NCBI RefSeq assembly: GCF_001277195.1
Contig: NZ_CP012268.1
Coordinates: 372,001 to 436,000, forward strand
DNA: 64,000 bases
DNA from: Cronobacter muytjensii ATCC 51329
Lineage (GTDB): Bacteria; Pseudomonadota; Gammaproteobacteria; Enterobacterales; Enterobacteriaceae
Direction of reading: 5' to 3'
Shown here: positions 42,774 through 54,231 of the stretch, piece after piece
Numbering within the stretch: position 1 is the stretch's first letter
Layout: every line of letters begins with the position of its first letter
Program-made: the position numbers and the translations under genes
The notes under the pieces: generated by a model
Database searches by the model: none
Seen by the model: only the letters and a program-made list of their open reading frames with translations
What the model was told of the DNA's origin: nothing

Positions 42774-43573
42774 TGACTAACGCAGTAAGCCGGGGCGCCT
42801 TATGGCTGGAAAAACTCGCGCCCAACGCGAAACGTCAGGAGGGGCTCTGCCCGTCCGTACAGGTAGCCGATGCCGACTTTAACGGCGAACCCGCGCGATT
42901 TATCGCCGTGGTGCCGGACGCCAGTAACCACTATCCGCGCGCTGCGAAAGGCGAAGTAGGGCTGCTGGAGGGCTGGACGCTGGCGAAAGTGGTCAGCGAA
43001 ACCATCAAAGAAGACGCTGATAAGCGCGTGAAGCGCCCGATTATCGCGGTGATTGACGTCCCAAGCCAGGCCTATGGCCGCCGCGAAGAGGCGTTTGGCA
43101 TTCATCAGGCGCTGGCGGGAGCGGCAGGGGCTTACGCCAACGCACGCCTCGCCGGGCATCCGGTAATTGGGCTTATCGTCGGCAAGGCGATGTCCGGGGC
43201 ATTTCTCGCCCACGGCTACCAGGCCAACCGGTTAATCGCCTTTAACGACAAAGGCGTGCTGGTGCATGCGATGGGCAAAGAATCCGCCGCGCGCATTACG
43301 CTGCGTACCGTTGACGCGCTGGAGAAACTGGCGGCGACCATCCCGCCGATGGCTTATGACGTGGCGAACTACGCGACGCTGGGGCTGCTCTCCGATCTGC
43401 TGGATATCAGTAACCCGGATGCGCCGACGGCGCAGGATCTCGCCCAGGTCAACGCCACGCTGCAACGCGCTATCGATGACGCGCGTCGCGATCCGAGCCT
43501 GAAAACCCGCCTCGGCGCCGACAATCGCCGTAGCTCACAGCTGGTTCGCGAACGCCTGCGCGCCAGCTGGTAA
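42770..43573 (+). CDS. mdcE: Malonate decarboxylase gamma subunit MdcE
   Basis: Partner of MdcD in malonyl-ACP decarboxylation. 267 residues. The segment GLIVGKAMSGAFLAHGYQA resembles the biotin-dependent carboxyltransferase fold. Two tandem ATG (42770, 42773) follow GGAGG. Last gene of the enzyme-subunit block; a 175-base gap with two hairpins separates it from the transporter gene. Confidence 0.95.
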   Translation: MMTNAVSRGALWLEKLAPNAKRQEGLCPSVQVADADFNGEPARFIAVVPDASNHYPRAAKGEVGLLEGWTLAKVVSETIKEDADKRVKRPIIAVIDVPSQAYGRREEAFGIHQALAGAAGAYANARLAGHPVIGLIVGKAMSGAFLAHGYQANRLIAFNDKGVLVHAMGKESAARITLRTVDALEKLAATIPPMAYDVANYATLGLLSDLLDISNPDAPTAQDLAQVNATLQRAIDDARRDPSLKTRLGADNRRSSQLVRERLRASW

Positions 43574-43610
43574 CAAAACCCCAAAAAAACCTGCCGGATA
43601 GCGATTTACA

Positions 43611-43630
43611 AGGGCGTAGCGATACGCCCT
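43611..43630 (+). other. Perfect stem-loop with GCGA tetraloop, mdcE-mdcF gap
   Basis: AGGGCGTA-GCGA-TACGCCCT, an 8-base stem closed by a GNRA tetraloop, 37 bases after mdcE. No T-tract, so it is more likely an RNA-stability or processing element than a terminator. Confidence 0.6.
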
Positions 43631-43670
43631 CTGGCCCAACGCATCCGTAAAAAATAAAGCTCACCACGCT

Positions 43671-43692
43671 TCAGGCCGCGATGCGCGCCTGA
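43671..43692 (+). other. Second stem-loop in the mdcE-mdcF gap
   Basis: TCAGGC / GCCTGA with inner GCG-ATG-CGC pairing and a bulged C. Lies about 55 bases upstream of mdcF. Role unknown. Confidence 0.5.
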
Positions 43693-43748
43693 GGGTGTAA
43701 GGGCCACCATCGCACCAGTGTTGATTTTACTTTCATTACAGGTGACTT

Positions 43749-44708
43749 ATGACTTACGTGATTATTCATGCTCTTGCACCGATTTTTGTGATCATGCTGC
43801 TCGGCTTTATGGCGGGCAAAACAAAAATGGTCGATAACCAAAACGTTGCTTTACTCAATATCTTTGTGATGGATTTCGCGCTCCCGGCCGCGCTCTTCAG
43901 CGCGACCGTTCAGACGCCGTGGGCGGGTATCGTCGCGCAAATGCCGCTGATTGCGGTGCTGGTGCTGGCGATGTGGGTGACCTATGCCGCTATCTATTTT
44001 CTGGCCGTCGGGCCGTTTAAAAAGTCGCCACAGGACGCCGCCGTGCTGACGCTGACCGTGGCGCTGCCGAACTACGCCGCGCTCGGCCTGCCTATTCTCG
44101 GCAGCGTGCTGGGCGAAGGGCCGTCCACGTCGCTCTCTGTCGCCGTTTCTATCGCCTGTGGCTCCGTGCTGATGACCCCGTTCTGTCTGCTTATCCTGGA
44201 GCGTGAAAAAGCGCGCGCCAGCGGCGAAAACAGCGGTTCGACGCTCGCGATGCTGCCGGTGCTGATGTGGCGCTCGGTAAAAAAACCGATCGTCTGGGGG
44301 CCGCTGCTGGGTGTGGTGCTCTCCGCCATCGGTATTAAAATGCCGGAACTGGTGCTGGCCGCCATTAAACCGCTCGGTCTTGCCGCTACCGCTGCCGCCC
44401 TGTTCCTGACCGGCGTGATCCTCTCCGCCCGTAAGCTCAACATCAACGCGATGGTGAGCGTGGCGACCCTCACCAAACTGCTGATCCAGCCGTTTATCGC
44501 CTGGGGTATCGTGCTCGCGCTCGGCCTGAGCGGCCCGGTCGCTATCACCGCTATTCTGATGATTGCGCTGGCGGCGGGCTTCTTCGGCGTGGTGTTCGGT
44601 AACCGTTTCGGCGTACAGTCGCCGGACGCAGAAGCCGTGCTGCTGTTAAGCTCGGTACTGAGCATTCTTTCACTGCCGCTTTTCATCACCTTAACCCAGG
44701 GACTCTGA
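43749..44708 (+). CDS. mdcF: Malonate transporter MdcF (auxin efflux carrier family)
   Basis: 319 residues with about ten membrane segments. Belongs to the AEC (auxin efflux carrier) family, whose member in Klebsiella mdc operons is MdcF. Seen are MDFALPAALFSATV and a central segment LTVALPNYAALGLPILGSVL typical of AEC proteins. It should import malonate across the inner membrane. Separated from mdcG by 3 bases. Confidence 0.9.
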   Translation: MTYVIIHALAPIFVIMLLGFMAGKTKMVDNQNVALLNIFVMDFALPAALFSATVQTPWAGIVAQMPLIAVLVLAMWVTYAAIYFLAVGPFKKSPQDAAVLTLTVALPNYAALGLPILGSVLGEGPSTSLSVAVSIACGSVLMTPFCLLILEREKARASGENSGSTLAMLPVLMWRSVKKPIVWGPLLGVVLSAIGIKMPELVLAAIKPLGLAATAAALFLTGVILSARKLNINAMVSVATLTKLLIQPFIAWGIVLALGLSGPVAITAILMIALAAGFFGVVFGNRFGVQSPDAEAVLLLSSVLSILSLPLFITLTQGL

Positions 44709-44711
44709 ACC

Positions 44712-45329
44712 ATGACCACGCCACGCCCCCACGATTTACTCTGGCTTTCTCGTCGCGATGCGCTCCAGGGCGTTGACGCTCCGTGGGTCAGCGACCAGTG
44801 GCGCAGCGAGCTTCCTGTGGTGGTGCGGCGTGACGTCAGCGACTGCGGGCGGATCCCGGTCGGCGTGCGCGGCATGAAGCGCGAGCAGCGCGCCGCCGGT
44901 TGGGTGGACGCGCGGGATATCGTCCGCGTGGCGACGCCGGAATCGCTCGCTGACCTCCACCGCCTGCTGCGATCGCCGTTTGTCTCCCAGCAGCCGGTGC
45001 AGGCGGCAATCCAGCTGGCCCAGCGGCAGTGGCCGTGGGCATGGGGCATTACCGGCTCCACCGGTTACGCGCTGGCGACCGAAGTGCCAGTGTTGCATGC
45101 GGCAAGCGATCTCGACCTGACCGTCCGCGCGCCTGCGCCCATTGCGCCTGCCGCATTCGCCGGCTGGCAGCGCATGGTTACCCAACTGCCGTGTCGCGCC
45201 GATACGCAGGTCGAGACGCCGCTCGGTGCGTTTTCGCTCACCGAGTGGCTGCGCGACGGGCGCGCACTGTTAAAAACCAACCGGGGGCCGCAGCTTGTGA
45301 GCGACCCCTGGCGCAGGGAGGACGCATGA
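44712..45329 (+). CDS. mdcG: Phosphoribosyl-dephospho-CoA transferase MdcG
   Basis: Attaches the MdcB product to Ser25 of MdcC to form the holo carrier. 205 residues. The nucleotidyltransferase-like segment WGITGSTGYALATEVP, followed by ASDLDLTVRAP, supplies the metal-binding acidic residues. Overlaps mdcH by 4 bases. Confidence 0.94.
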   Translation: MTTPRPHDLLWLSRRDALQGVDAPWVSDQWRSELPVVVRRDVSDCGRIPVGVRGMKREQRAAGWVDARDIVRVATPESLADLHRLLRSPFVSQQPVQAAIQLAQRQWPWAWGITGSTGYALATEVPVLHAASDLDLTVRAPAPIAPAAFAGWQRMVTQLPCRADTQVETPLGAFSLTEWLRDGRALLKTNRGPQLVSDPWRREDA

Positions 45330-46228
45330 AGATTATTTTCACCTTTCCCGGACAGGGCGCCCAGCGCCCCGGCATGCTGCAACAGCTGCCGGATGAGGAG
45401 ACGCTGCGCGAGGCGCGTGACGTTTTAGGCGATGAGCTCGCGACGCTCGACACGCCGCAGGCGCTGCGCCACACCCGTGCGGTGCAGCTGGCGCTGCTGA
45501 TTGCGGGGGTCGCCAGCGCCCGCGCGCTGATGGCGCAGGGCGTCATGCCGGATATGGTCAGCGGACTTTCCATTGGCGCGTATCCGGCAGCGGTGATGGC
45601 GGGGGCGCTTGATTTTCGCGACGCTTTAACGCTGGTGGCGCTGCGCGGCGACCTGATGGAGCAGGCGTACCCGGAAGGCTACGGTCTGACGGCAATTATC
45701 GGTCTGCGCCTCGATCAGGTAGAAAAACTGACCGCGGCGCACGGCGCGTTTATCGCTAACCTTAACGCCGAAACGCAGATTGTGATTGCCGGGCGCGATG
45801 ACCAGATGGCGGCGGTGGGGGAAGCGGCGCTGGCGCTGGGGGCCACTAAAGTGAACCGGCTGGCGGTGAGCGTGCCGTCGCACTGCGCGTTGCTGGATGA
45901 ACCGGCGCGCAAGCTGGCGCAGGCGTTTTCAAACGTGACGCTACGCCGACCGCAGCGCGCTTATCTCAGCGGCAGCAGCGCCCGCGTGCTGTGGCAGCCA
46001 GCGCGTATCGCTGACGATCTGGCGTTCAACATGGCGCGCACCGTGCGCTGGCAGGAGGCGATGATTGCCGCCCGCGAGCGCGACGCCAGGCTCGCCATAG
46101 AGATGCCGCCCGGCGGCGTGCTGACCTGTCTGACCCGACAGGCCGGGTGGGAAGGCGAGAGTATTTCGCTGGAGCGCAGCGGCATGGCCGTGGCGACGCA
46201 CCTGGCCGCGCGGCTGCCCCGCGATTAA
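45326..46228 (+). CDS. mdcH: Malonyl-CoA:ACP transacylase MdcH
   Basis: Primes the enzyme by moving malonyl from malonyl-CoA to holo-MdcC. 300 residues, FabD-like. The N-terminus has FTFPGQGAQRPGM and the nucleophile is Ser82 in GLSIG. The His of VPSHCALLDEPA completes the acyltransferase dyad. The ATG at 45326 overlaps the mdcG stop; a longer frame reaching into mdcG was rejected. Its stop shares TTAA with the stop of convergent mdcR. Confidence 0.95.
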   Translation: MKIIFTFPGQGAQRPGMLQQLPDEETLREARDVLGDELATLDTPQALRHTRAVQLALLIAGVASARALMAQGVMPDMVSGLSIGAYPAAVMAGALDFRDALTLVALRGDLMEQAYPEGYGLTAIIGLRLDQVEKLTAAHGAFIANLNAETQIVIAGRDDQMAAVGEAALALGATKVNRLAVSVPSHCALLDEPARKLAQAFSNVTLRRPQRAYLSGSSARVLWQPARIADDLAFNMARTVRWQEAMIAARERDARLAIEMPPGGVLTCLTRQAGWEGESISLERSGMAVATHLAARLPRD

Positions 46229-47154
46229 CTTTTACTGAGGCTCAGCGCGTACATGCGGCACTCCGCCGCCAGCGCCAGCAGAGTCGGGTCGCGCTCGCGG
46301 CTGCGGGCAAACACCAGCGCTATCTGCTGGCGCATCTGGTAGGGCTCTGCAAGCTTCAGCAGTTGCAGATCGTTTTCATACAGCTTTTTCATCCGCCCCG
46401 GCACCAGCGAGAAGCCGACGCCTGCCTGCACCAGACTTAGCATTGAGAAAATATCATTGACGCGGGTGACGATATCCGGCTCGAAGCCAGCCACATGAAA
46501 CGCCTCCTGAAATCCGGCGTAGGTGGCAAACCCTTCCGCCAGCGAGACGAATTTACGGTTTTTATAATCGCGCAGATCCGCTTCGCGGCGGGTATCAAGC
46601 GCCTCTGACGCCGGGGCGGCGAGATAAATGTCATCGTTAAAGAGCGGCGTCACTTCCAGCATTTTGCGATCGATCTGCGCTTCCGAAACGGAAATCAGGA
46701 TCGCATCCAGCCCGTTGTCCTCCAGCATATTCAGCAGCACCTGGTTGGAGCCCATCGTCAGATCGAGCTCCAGATCCGGGCGGCGCAGCTTCATCCCCAT
46801 CAACAGGCGCGGCACGGTTTCGAGCGTGAGCGAATAGAGCGTGCCGACGCGCAACCGCCCCTGGCCGACGCCCGCGGTGCGTCGCGTCTCTTCAATGCCG
46901 CGCACCATCAGACCGATGGCTTCCTGACAATATTCCAGCAGCGTTTCGGCGGCGGGCAGCGCCACCAGGCTGCGTCCTTTATGCACGAACAGCGGGCAGC
47001 GCACGCCTTCTTCGAGGCTGTGCAACGCGCGGTGCACGCTGACGGTACTTAAGCCCAGCGCTTCAGCCGTGCGGGCGATATTTCCCTTCTCCATAAACGC
47101 CATGAAGATGGAAAGCTTGCGAAACGTGATGTCGTCGTCAATGGCTAATTTCAT
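46225..47154 (-). CDS. mdcR: LysR-type regulator MdcR
   Basis: 309 residues. An N-terminal winged helix-turn-helix (about 15-75, GNIARTAEALGLSTVSVHRAL) and a C-terminal substrate-binding domain. In Klebsiella and relatives MdcR activates mdc genes in response to malonate. Here it is convergent with the operon it should control and far from the mdcA promoter. Its own promoter must lie in the 182-base gap shared with katG (47155-47336). Confidence 0.92.
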   Translation of the reverse strand: MKLAIDDDITFRKLSIFMAFMEKGNIARTAEALGLSTVSVHRALHSLEEGVRCPLFVHKGRSLVALPAAETLLEYCQEAIGLMVRGIEETRRTAGVGQGRLRVGTLYSLTLETVPRLLMGMKLRRPDLELDLTMGSNQVLLNMLEDNGLDAILISVSEAQIDRKMLEVTPLFNDDIYLAAPASEALDTRREADLRDYKNRKFVSLAEGFATYAGFQEAFHVAGFEPDIVTRVNDIFSMLSLVQAGVGFSLVPGRMKKLYENDLQLLKLAEPYQMRQQIALVFARSRERDPTLLALAAECRMYALSLSKS

Positions 47155-47213
47155 GCGGGCCTGGTCTTAAAGAACGGGAGCAGGGAGCTTAACGGCTGGG
47201 GACGGCGGGGTAA

Positions 47214-49517
<2,304 letters not shown>

Positions 49518-49565
49518 TCACAAGGCCCGCGTTATCGCGCGGCGAGTGAACCAGGCAGGCATAAC

Positions 49566-49597
49566 AAAAAAGGCGATGAGTTATCATCGCCTTTTTT
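49566..49597. terminator. Bidirectional terminator between katG and ygiN
   Basis: AAAAA then GGCGATGA-GTTA-TCATCGCC then six T (stem 49572-49591). A and T tracts on both sides suit both convergent genes. Confidence 0.92.
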
Positions 49598-49615
49598 ATG
49601 CTTTCCGGCAGCGCG

Positions 49616-49930
49616 TCAGACGCCGCTTTCCAGAATGCGGATGGTCGTATCCAGCACGTCGCCTTTTACCGCGTCACGAAAACCCAGCATATGCGGCGTT
49701 TCCAGGTGCGCTTTCAGGTGCTCTGCGCTGGCCCACTGTTCTACCATCACGATGGAATCCGGCGCGCTGGTCTGGAAACCGAGGCCCGTGGCGCTGTCGA
49801 CCATCGGCGCGTACCCGTGGCAGCCGGCTTCCGCCAGCACCGCTGGAATGATCTTCTTGAACTCTTCCAGCACCGCCTGGCGATGATGCGCGCCAGGACG
49901 GGTACGAATTTCTGCTATTACTGTCAGCAT
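49616..49930 (-). CDS. ygiN: Quinol monooxygenase YgiN
   Basis: Small ABM-fold dimeric monooxygenase that oxidises menadiol and similar quinols. 104 residues, as in E. coli. Begins MLTVIAEIRTRPGAHH, with EQWASAEHLKAHLETPHM later. ATG at 49930 has AAGGAG a few bases upstream. Pairs with mdaB in a proposed quinone redox cycle; 31 bases separate them. Confidence 0.95.
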   Translation of the reverse strand: MLTVIAEIRTRPGAHHRQAVLEEFKKIIPAVLAEAGCHGYAPMVDSATGLGFQTSAPDSIVMVEQWASAEHLKAHLETPHMLGFRDAVKGDVLDTTIRILESGV

Positions 49931-49961
49931 GGTTAACTCCTTTTGTAAAACCGTCTGACAG

Positions 49962-50543
49962 TTAAGCAAAAATTTTCGCCAGATGCTCGCGATATTCTGC
50001 AACGTAGCGCGGCACGTCCGGCATTTTAATGACGTCGTTGGCGATATAAGTCGGCAGCGCCGTCAGGCCCAGAAACTCATTGGCTTTGTGGAACGGCAGG
50101 TAAACGCCATCCACGCCCACGCCGTGGAAGAACTGATCTTTCTCAGTGAACGCTTCCATCGGCGCGTTCCAGGTGAGCGACAGCATATATTTTTTGCCCT
50201 GAATCAGGCCGCCGGAGCCATATTTTTTGGACGCGTCGGAGCGGGTGCGGCCATCGCTGGCATACAGTGAGCCGTGCCCCTCGGTGAAAACGTCGTCGAT
50301 ATACTTTTTCACAGTCCAGGGCGCGCCCATCCACCAGCCCGGCATCTGATAAATAATCACGTCGGCCCAGAGATATTTCTGCACTTCTTCTTTAGCGTCA
50401 TAGTCGCTGTCGGCGCGGGTGACTTTAACATCATGCCCGACGTCGCGCAGGAAGCTTTCCGCGACCTCAGTCAGGGTGTCGTTGAGCTGGCCATTGGAGT
50501 GGGCGAACTGTTTCGCACCGTTAATGATAAGTACGTTGCTCAT
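49962..50543 (-). CDS. mdaB: NADPH:quinone reductase MdaB
   Basis: Flavodoxin-fold two-electron quinone reductase. 193 residues from the ATG at 50543. The FMN/FAD phosphate loop NGAKQFAHSNGQLNDT, the YQMPGWWMGAPW motif and the later SLTWNAPMEAF are as in E. coli MdaB. Works against quinone stress, probably with YgiN. Confidence 0.95.
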   Translation of the reverse strand: MSNVLIINGAKQFAHSNGQLNDTLTEVAESFLRDVGHDVKVTRADSDYDAKEEVQKYLWADVIIYQMPGWWMGAPWTVKKYIDDVFTEGHGSLYASDGRTRSDASKKYGSGGLIQGKKYMLSLTWNAPMEAFTEKDQFFHGVGVDGVYLPFHKANEFLGLTALPTYIANDVIKMPDVPRYVAEYREHLAKIFA

Positions 50544-50574
50544 TATTTGTCCTCTAATTATCGCGTTTGTCATT

Positions 50575-50606
50575 AATATTACCGCATCTGGCGACACGGT
50601 AATATT
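50575..50606. promoter_or_regulatory. Inverted repeat upstream of mdaB
   Basis: AATATTACC-N14-GGTAATATT with perfect 9-base arms, 32 bases upstream of the mdaB start. Looks like a dimeric repressor operator. The regulator is unknown. Confidence 0.5.
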
Positions 50607-50925
50607 GGCAAAACGCGCAAAGACTTTTGCAATATGAGCAATAATCGGGCGTGCATGACATTCATCGCGACTATCATTCATCGCACAGAGATGTCACCGG
50701 ATTGAGGTGTGGGTGACCCGTTTATCCGTTTAATGATGGGTTAAACACGCCATGCTTGCGGCGCCAGGTTTACAGGCATTGTAACGCGCGCGAAAAAAGC
50801 CTGATCGTTTATACAACGCTGTGACAGAAAGGGGCCGGATAAGGTACTATCGCGGCAAACATCTGCCGCGTCCGGCAGGGATTGATGCGTGTAAAGACAA
50901 CGCCACGGTCTGAGGAAATGTATTA
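50607..50925. other. mdaB-parC divergent intergenic region
   Basis: No coding frame recognised. It must hold the parC promoter. The motif ATTCATCGC occurs twice near 50661-50684. No tRNA or clear terminator seen. Confidence 0.5.
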
Positions 50926-53196
50926 ATGAGTGATATAACTCATGATGGTGCAGAGCGTCTTGCGCTGCATGAATTCACTGAAAACGCCTATCTGAACTAT
51001 TCCATGTACGTCATCATGGACCGCGCGCTGCCGTTTATCGGCGACGGGCTTAAGCCTGTTCAGCGCCGCATCGTCTATGCCATGTCGGAACTGGGACTGA
51101 ACGCCAGCGCCAAATTCAAAAAATCCGCCCGTACCGTGGGCGACGTGCTGGGTAAATATCACCCGCACGGCGACAGCGCCTGCTATGAAGCGATGGTGCT
51201 GATGGCGCAGCCATTCTCTTACCGCTACCCGCTGGTAGATGGTCAGGGGAACTGGGGGGCGCCGGACGATCCGAAATCCTTCGCGGCGATGCGTTATACC
51301 GAATCGCGTCTGTCGAAATACGCCGAAGTGTTGCTGGGCGAACTCGGCCAGGGCACCGTCGATTATGTCCCGAACTTCGACGGCACGCTGAATGAGCCGA
51401 AAATGCTGCCGGCGCGTCTGCCGAATATTCTGTTGAACGGCACCACGGGCATCGCGGTGGGCATGGCGACCGACATTCCGCCACATAACTTGCGCGAAGT
51501 CGCCAAAGCGGCCGTCAGTCTGATCGACAGCCCGAAAACCAGCCTCGACGAGTTGCTGGATATCGTGCAGGGCCCGGATTACCCGACTGAAGCGGAAATC
51601 ATCACCTCGCGCGCTGAAATTCGCAAAATCTACCAGAGCGGCCGCGGCTCGGTGCGTATGCGCGCCGTCTGGAAAAAAGAAGATGGCGCCGTGGTCATCT
51701 CGGCGCTACCGCATCAGGTCTCCGGCGCCCGCGTGCTGGAGCAGATTGCAAGCCAGATGCGCGCCAAAAAGCTGCCGATGGTCGATGACCTGCGCGATGA
51801 ATCGGATCATGAAAACCCGACGCGTCTGGTTATCGTGCCGCGCTCCAACCGCGTGGATATGGATCAGGTGATGAACCACCTGTTCGCCACCACCGATCTG
51901 GAAAAAAGCTACCGTATCAACCTCAACATGATCGGGCTTGATGGCCGCCCGGCGGTGAAAAACCTGCTGGAGATCCTCACCGAATGGCTGGCGTTCCGCC
52001 GCGATACGGTGCGCCGTCGTCTTAACTATCGTCTGGAGAAAGTGCTCAAGCGCCTGCATATCCTTGAAGGTTTGCTGGTGGCGTTTCTCAATATCGATGA
52101 AGTGATCGATATCATCCGCAGCGAAGATGAGCCGAAGCCAGTACTGATGAGCCGTTTTGGCATCAGCGAAACGCAGGCGGAAGCGATCCTCGAACTCAAA
52201 CTGCGCCACCTGGCGAAGCTTGAGGAGATGAAAATCCGCGGCGAGCAGAGCGATCTGGAAAAAGAGCGCGATCAAATCCAGGGCATTCTCGCCTCCGAGC
52301 GCAAAATGAATACCCTGCTGAAAAAAGAGATCCAGGCGGATGCCGACGCCTACGGCGACGATCGCCGTTCGCCGCTGCATGAGCGTGAAGAGGCGAAGGC
52401 GATGAGCGAGCATGACATGCTGCCGTCCGAGCCGGTCACTATCGTGCTCTCCCAGATGGGCTGGGTGCGCAGCGCCAAAGGCCATGATATCGACGCTAAA
52501 GCGCTAAGCTACAAAGCGGGCGACAGCTGGCTCTCTTCTGCGAAGGGCAAGAGCAATCAACCGGTGGTGTTTATCGACTCCACCGGGCGCAGCTACGCGC
52601 TTGACCCGGTTTCGCTGCCATCAGCGCGCGGCCAGGGCGAACCGCTTACCGGCAAGCTGACGCTGCCGCCTGGCGCGGTGGTGGAACATATGCTGATGAC
52701 CGGCGAGGAGCAAAAGCTGCTGATGGCGTCCGACGCGGGCTACGGCTTCGTCTGCACCTTTAACGATCTGGTGGCGCGCAACCGTGCTGGTAAGGCGCTG
52801 ATTACGCTGCCGGAAAATGCGCATGTACTGCCGCCGCTGGAAATTGAGCATGACGACGACATGCTGCTCGCCATTACGGCGGCAGGGCGTATGCTGATGT
52901 TCCCGGTGGCGGATCTGCCGCAGCTCTCTAAAGGCAAAGGCAACAAAATCATCTCCATTCCTTCCGCTGACGCGGCGAAAGGCGACGATAAGCTCGCTTA
53001 TCTCACCATCCTGCCGCCGCAGAGCACGGTGACGCTACATGTCGGCAAACGCAAAATCAAACTGCGCCCGGAAGAGCTGCAAAAAGTGCATGGCGAGCGC
53101 GGTCGTCGCGGTACGCTGATGCGCGGTCTGCAACGCATCGACAGGGTTGAAGTGGACGCGCCGTCGCGCCCGAAAGCCGACGACGGCGAGGCGTAA
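50926..53196 (+). CDS. parC: Topoisomerase IV subunit A ParC
   Basis: DNA-cleaving subunit of topoisomerase IV. 756 residues (E. coli 752), with a four-residue longer N-terminus. The catalytic Tyr is residue 124 (RYTESRLS). The quinolone-resistance region reads [14 protein letters not shown], with Ser and Glu at the positions equal to E. coli 80 and 84, that is, wild type. The C-terminal beta-pinwheel follows. Confidence 0.99.
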   Translation: MSDITHDGAERLALHEFTENAYLNYSMYVIMDRALPFIGDGLKPVQRRIVYAMSELGLNASAKFKKSARTVGDVLGKYHPHGDSACYEAMVLMAQPFSYRYPLVDGQGNWGAPDDPKSFAAMRYTESRLSKYAEVLLGELGQGTVDYVPNFDGTLNEPKMLPARLPNILLNGTTGIAVGMATDIPPHNLREVAKAAVSLIDSPKTSLDELLDIVQGPDYPTEAEIITSRAEIRKIYQSGRGSVRMRAVWKKEDGAVVISALPHQVSGARVLEQIASQMRAKKLPMVDDLRDESDHENPTRLVIVPRSNRVDMDQVMNHLFATTDLEKSYRINLNMIGLDGRPAVKNLLEILTEWLAFRRDTVRRRLNYRLEKVLKRLHILEGLLVAFLNIDEVIDIIRSEDEPKPVLMSRFGISETQAEAILELKLRHLAKLEEMKIRGEQSDLEKERDQIQGILASERKMNTLLKKEIQADADAYGDDRRSPLHEREEAKAMSEHDMLPSEPVTIVLSQMGWVRSAKGHDIDAKALSYKAGDSWLSSAKGKSNQPVVFIDSTGRSYALDPVSLPSARGQGEPLTGKLTLPPGAVVEHMLMTGEEQKLLMASDAGYGFVCTFNDLVARNRAGKALITLPENAHVLPPLEIEHDDDMLLAITAAGRMLMFPVADLPQLSKGKGNKIISIPSADAAKGDDKLAYLTILPPQSTVTLHVGKRKIKLRPEELQKVHGERGRRGTLMRGLQRIDRVEVDAPSRPKADDGEA

Positions 53197-53230
53197 TCTC
53201 CCGACTAACGCAACATCGCAACGCCTGACC

Positions 53231-53272
53231 GCCGCCGCGCTTTCTGTGACCCTTAACAGGAAGCGCGGCGGC
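53231..53272 (+). other. Long 17-bp hairpin downstream of parC
   Basis: Arms 53231-53247 and 53256-53272 pair over 17 bases with only one G-T wobble, around an 8-base loop. It starts 35 bases after parC. The T-tract after it is poor, so termination is uncertain; a role in mRNA 3'-end stability is possible. Confidence 0.6.
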
Positions 53273-53444
53273 CTCGCTTGCGTAATTTTCCCGCCCACGC
53301 CATTGTTTGTTTGCGCGTGACGCATAAAAATAAGTGTTTGAGTCTGCTCAACATGATGAGCCGCCAGGGATGCCTGACCGTGAGCGGTGTGTTTTCCGTT
53401 AAAGCCGTTATACTGGTCCGCGGCCGCGGCTTCAGAGGTAGTTT

Positions 53445-54182
53445 ATGTTATCGATCGTTCGAATGATTATTGTTGTTCTCTACAGCATTGTGGTTTGTAT
53501 CCTGGGATGCATCTGGTGTCTGTTCAGCCCGCGTAACCCTCGCCACGTCGCAACGTTTGGCCATATGTTTGGGCGTCTTTCCACCGTCTTCGGCCTGAAG
53601 GTTGAGCTGCGTAAACCGCAGGGCGCGGAAAACTACGGCAACGCGATTTACATCGCCAATCACCAGAACAACTTCGACATGGTGACGGCATCGAATATCG
53701 TTCAGCCGCCTACCGTGACCGTCGGCAAAAAAAGCCTGGTCTGGATCCCGTTCTTCGGCCAGCTCTACTGGCTGACCGGCAACCTGCTTATCGACCGCAA
53801 CAACCGCAGTAAAGCGCATGGCACGATAGCCGAAGTCGTTAATCAGTTTCGCAAGCGCGATATCTCCATCTGGATGTTCCCGGAAGGCACCCGTAGCCGT
53901 GGTCGCGGCCTGATGCCGTTTAAAACCGGCGCGTTTCACGCCGCTATCGCCGCTGGCGTGCCGATTATTCCGGTCTGCGTCTCCAACACGCATGGTAAAA
54001 TTAAGCTGAACCGTTGGAACAACGGTCTGGCCATCGTAGAAATGTTACCGCCTGTCGACACCCAAGGGTGGGGGAAAGAACAGGTGCGGGAGCTTGCCGC
54101 CCACTGCCGCCAGTTGATGGAAGCGAAGATCGCCGAGCTGGATAAAGAAGTGGCCGAGCGCGAAGCCGCCGGCAAGGTCTGA
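53445..54182 (+). CDS. plsC: 1-acyl-sn-glycerol-3-phosphate acyltransferase PlsC
   Basis: Makes phosphatidic acid from lysophosphatidic acid at the inner membrane. 245 residues, as in E. coli. N-terminal membrane helix, then the HX4D active site (NHQNNFD) and the glycerol-phosphate site FPEGTRSRG, with VPIIPVC after it. Start follows AGAGGTA. Confidence 0.98.
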   Translation: MLSIVRMIIVVLYSIVVCILGCIWCLFSPRNPRHVATFGHMFGRLSTVFGLKVELRKPQGAENYGNAIYIANHQNNFDMVTASNIVQPPTVTVGKKSLVWIPFFGQLYWLTGNLLIDRNNRSKAHGTIAEVVNQFRKRDISIWMFPEGTRSRGRGLMPFKTGAFHAAIAAGVPIIPVCVSNTHGKIKLNRWNNGLAIVEMLPPVDTQGWGKEQVRELAAHCRQLMEAKIAELDKEVAEREAAGKV

Positions 54183-54231
54183 GACTGACGGCCTTCGACC
54201 GTCATTCATTACCCGTTTTCATGGAGCCATT

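Noticed and set aside
50760..50925. Possible small gene or sRNA between mdaB and parC
   Set aside because: No coding frame with RBS and no convincing promoter plus terminator pair.
51150..51210. Quinolone-resistance change in ParC
   Set aside because: The Ser and Glu equivalent to E. coli 80 and 84 are both wild type.
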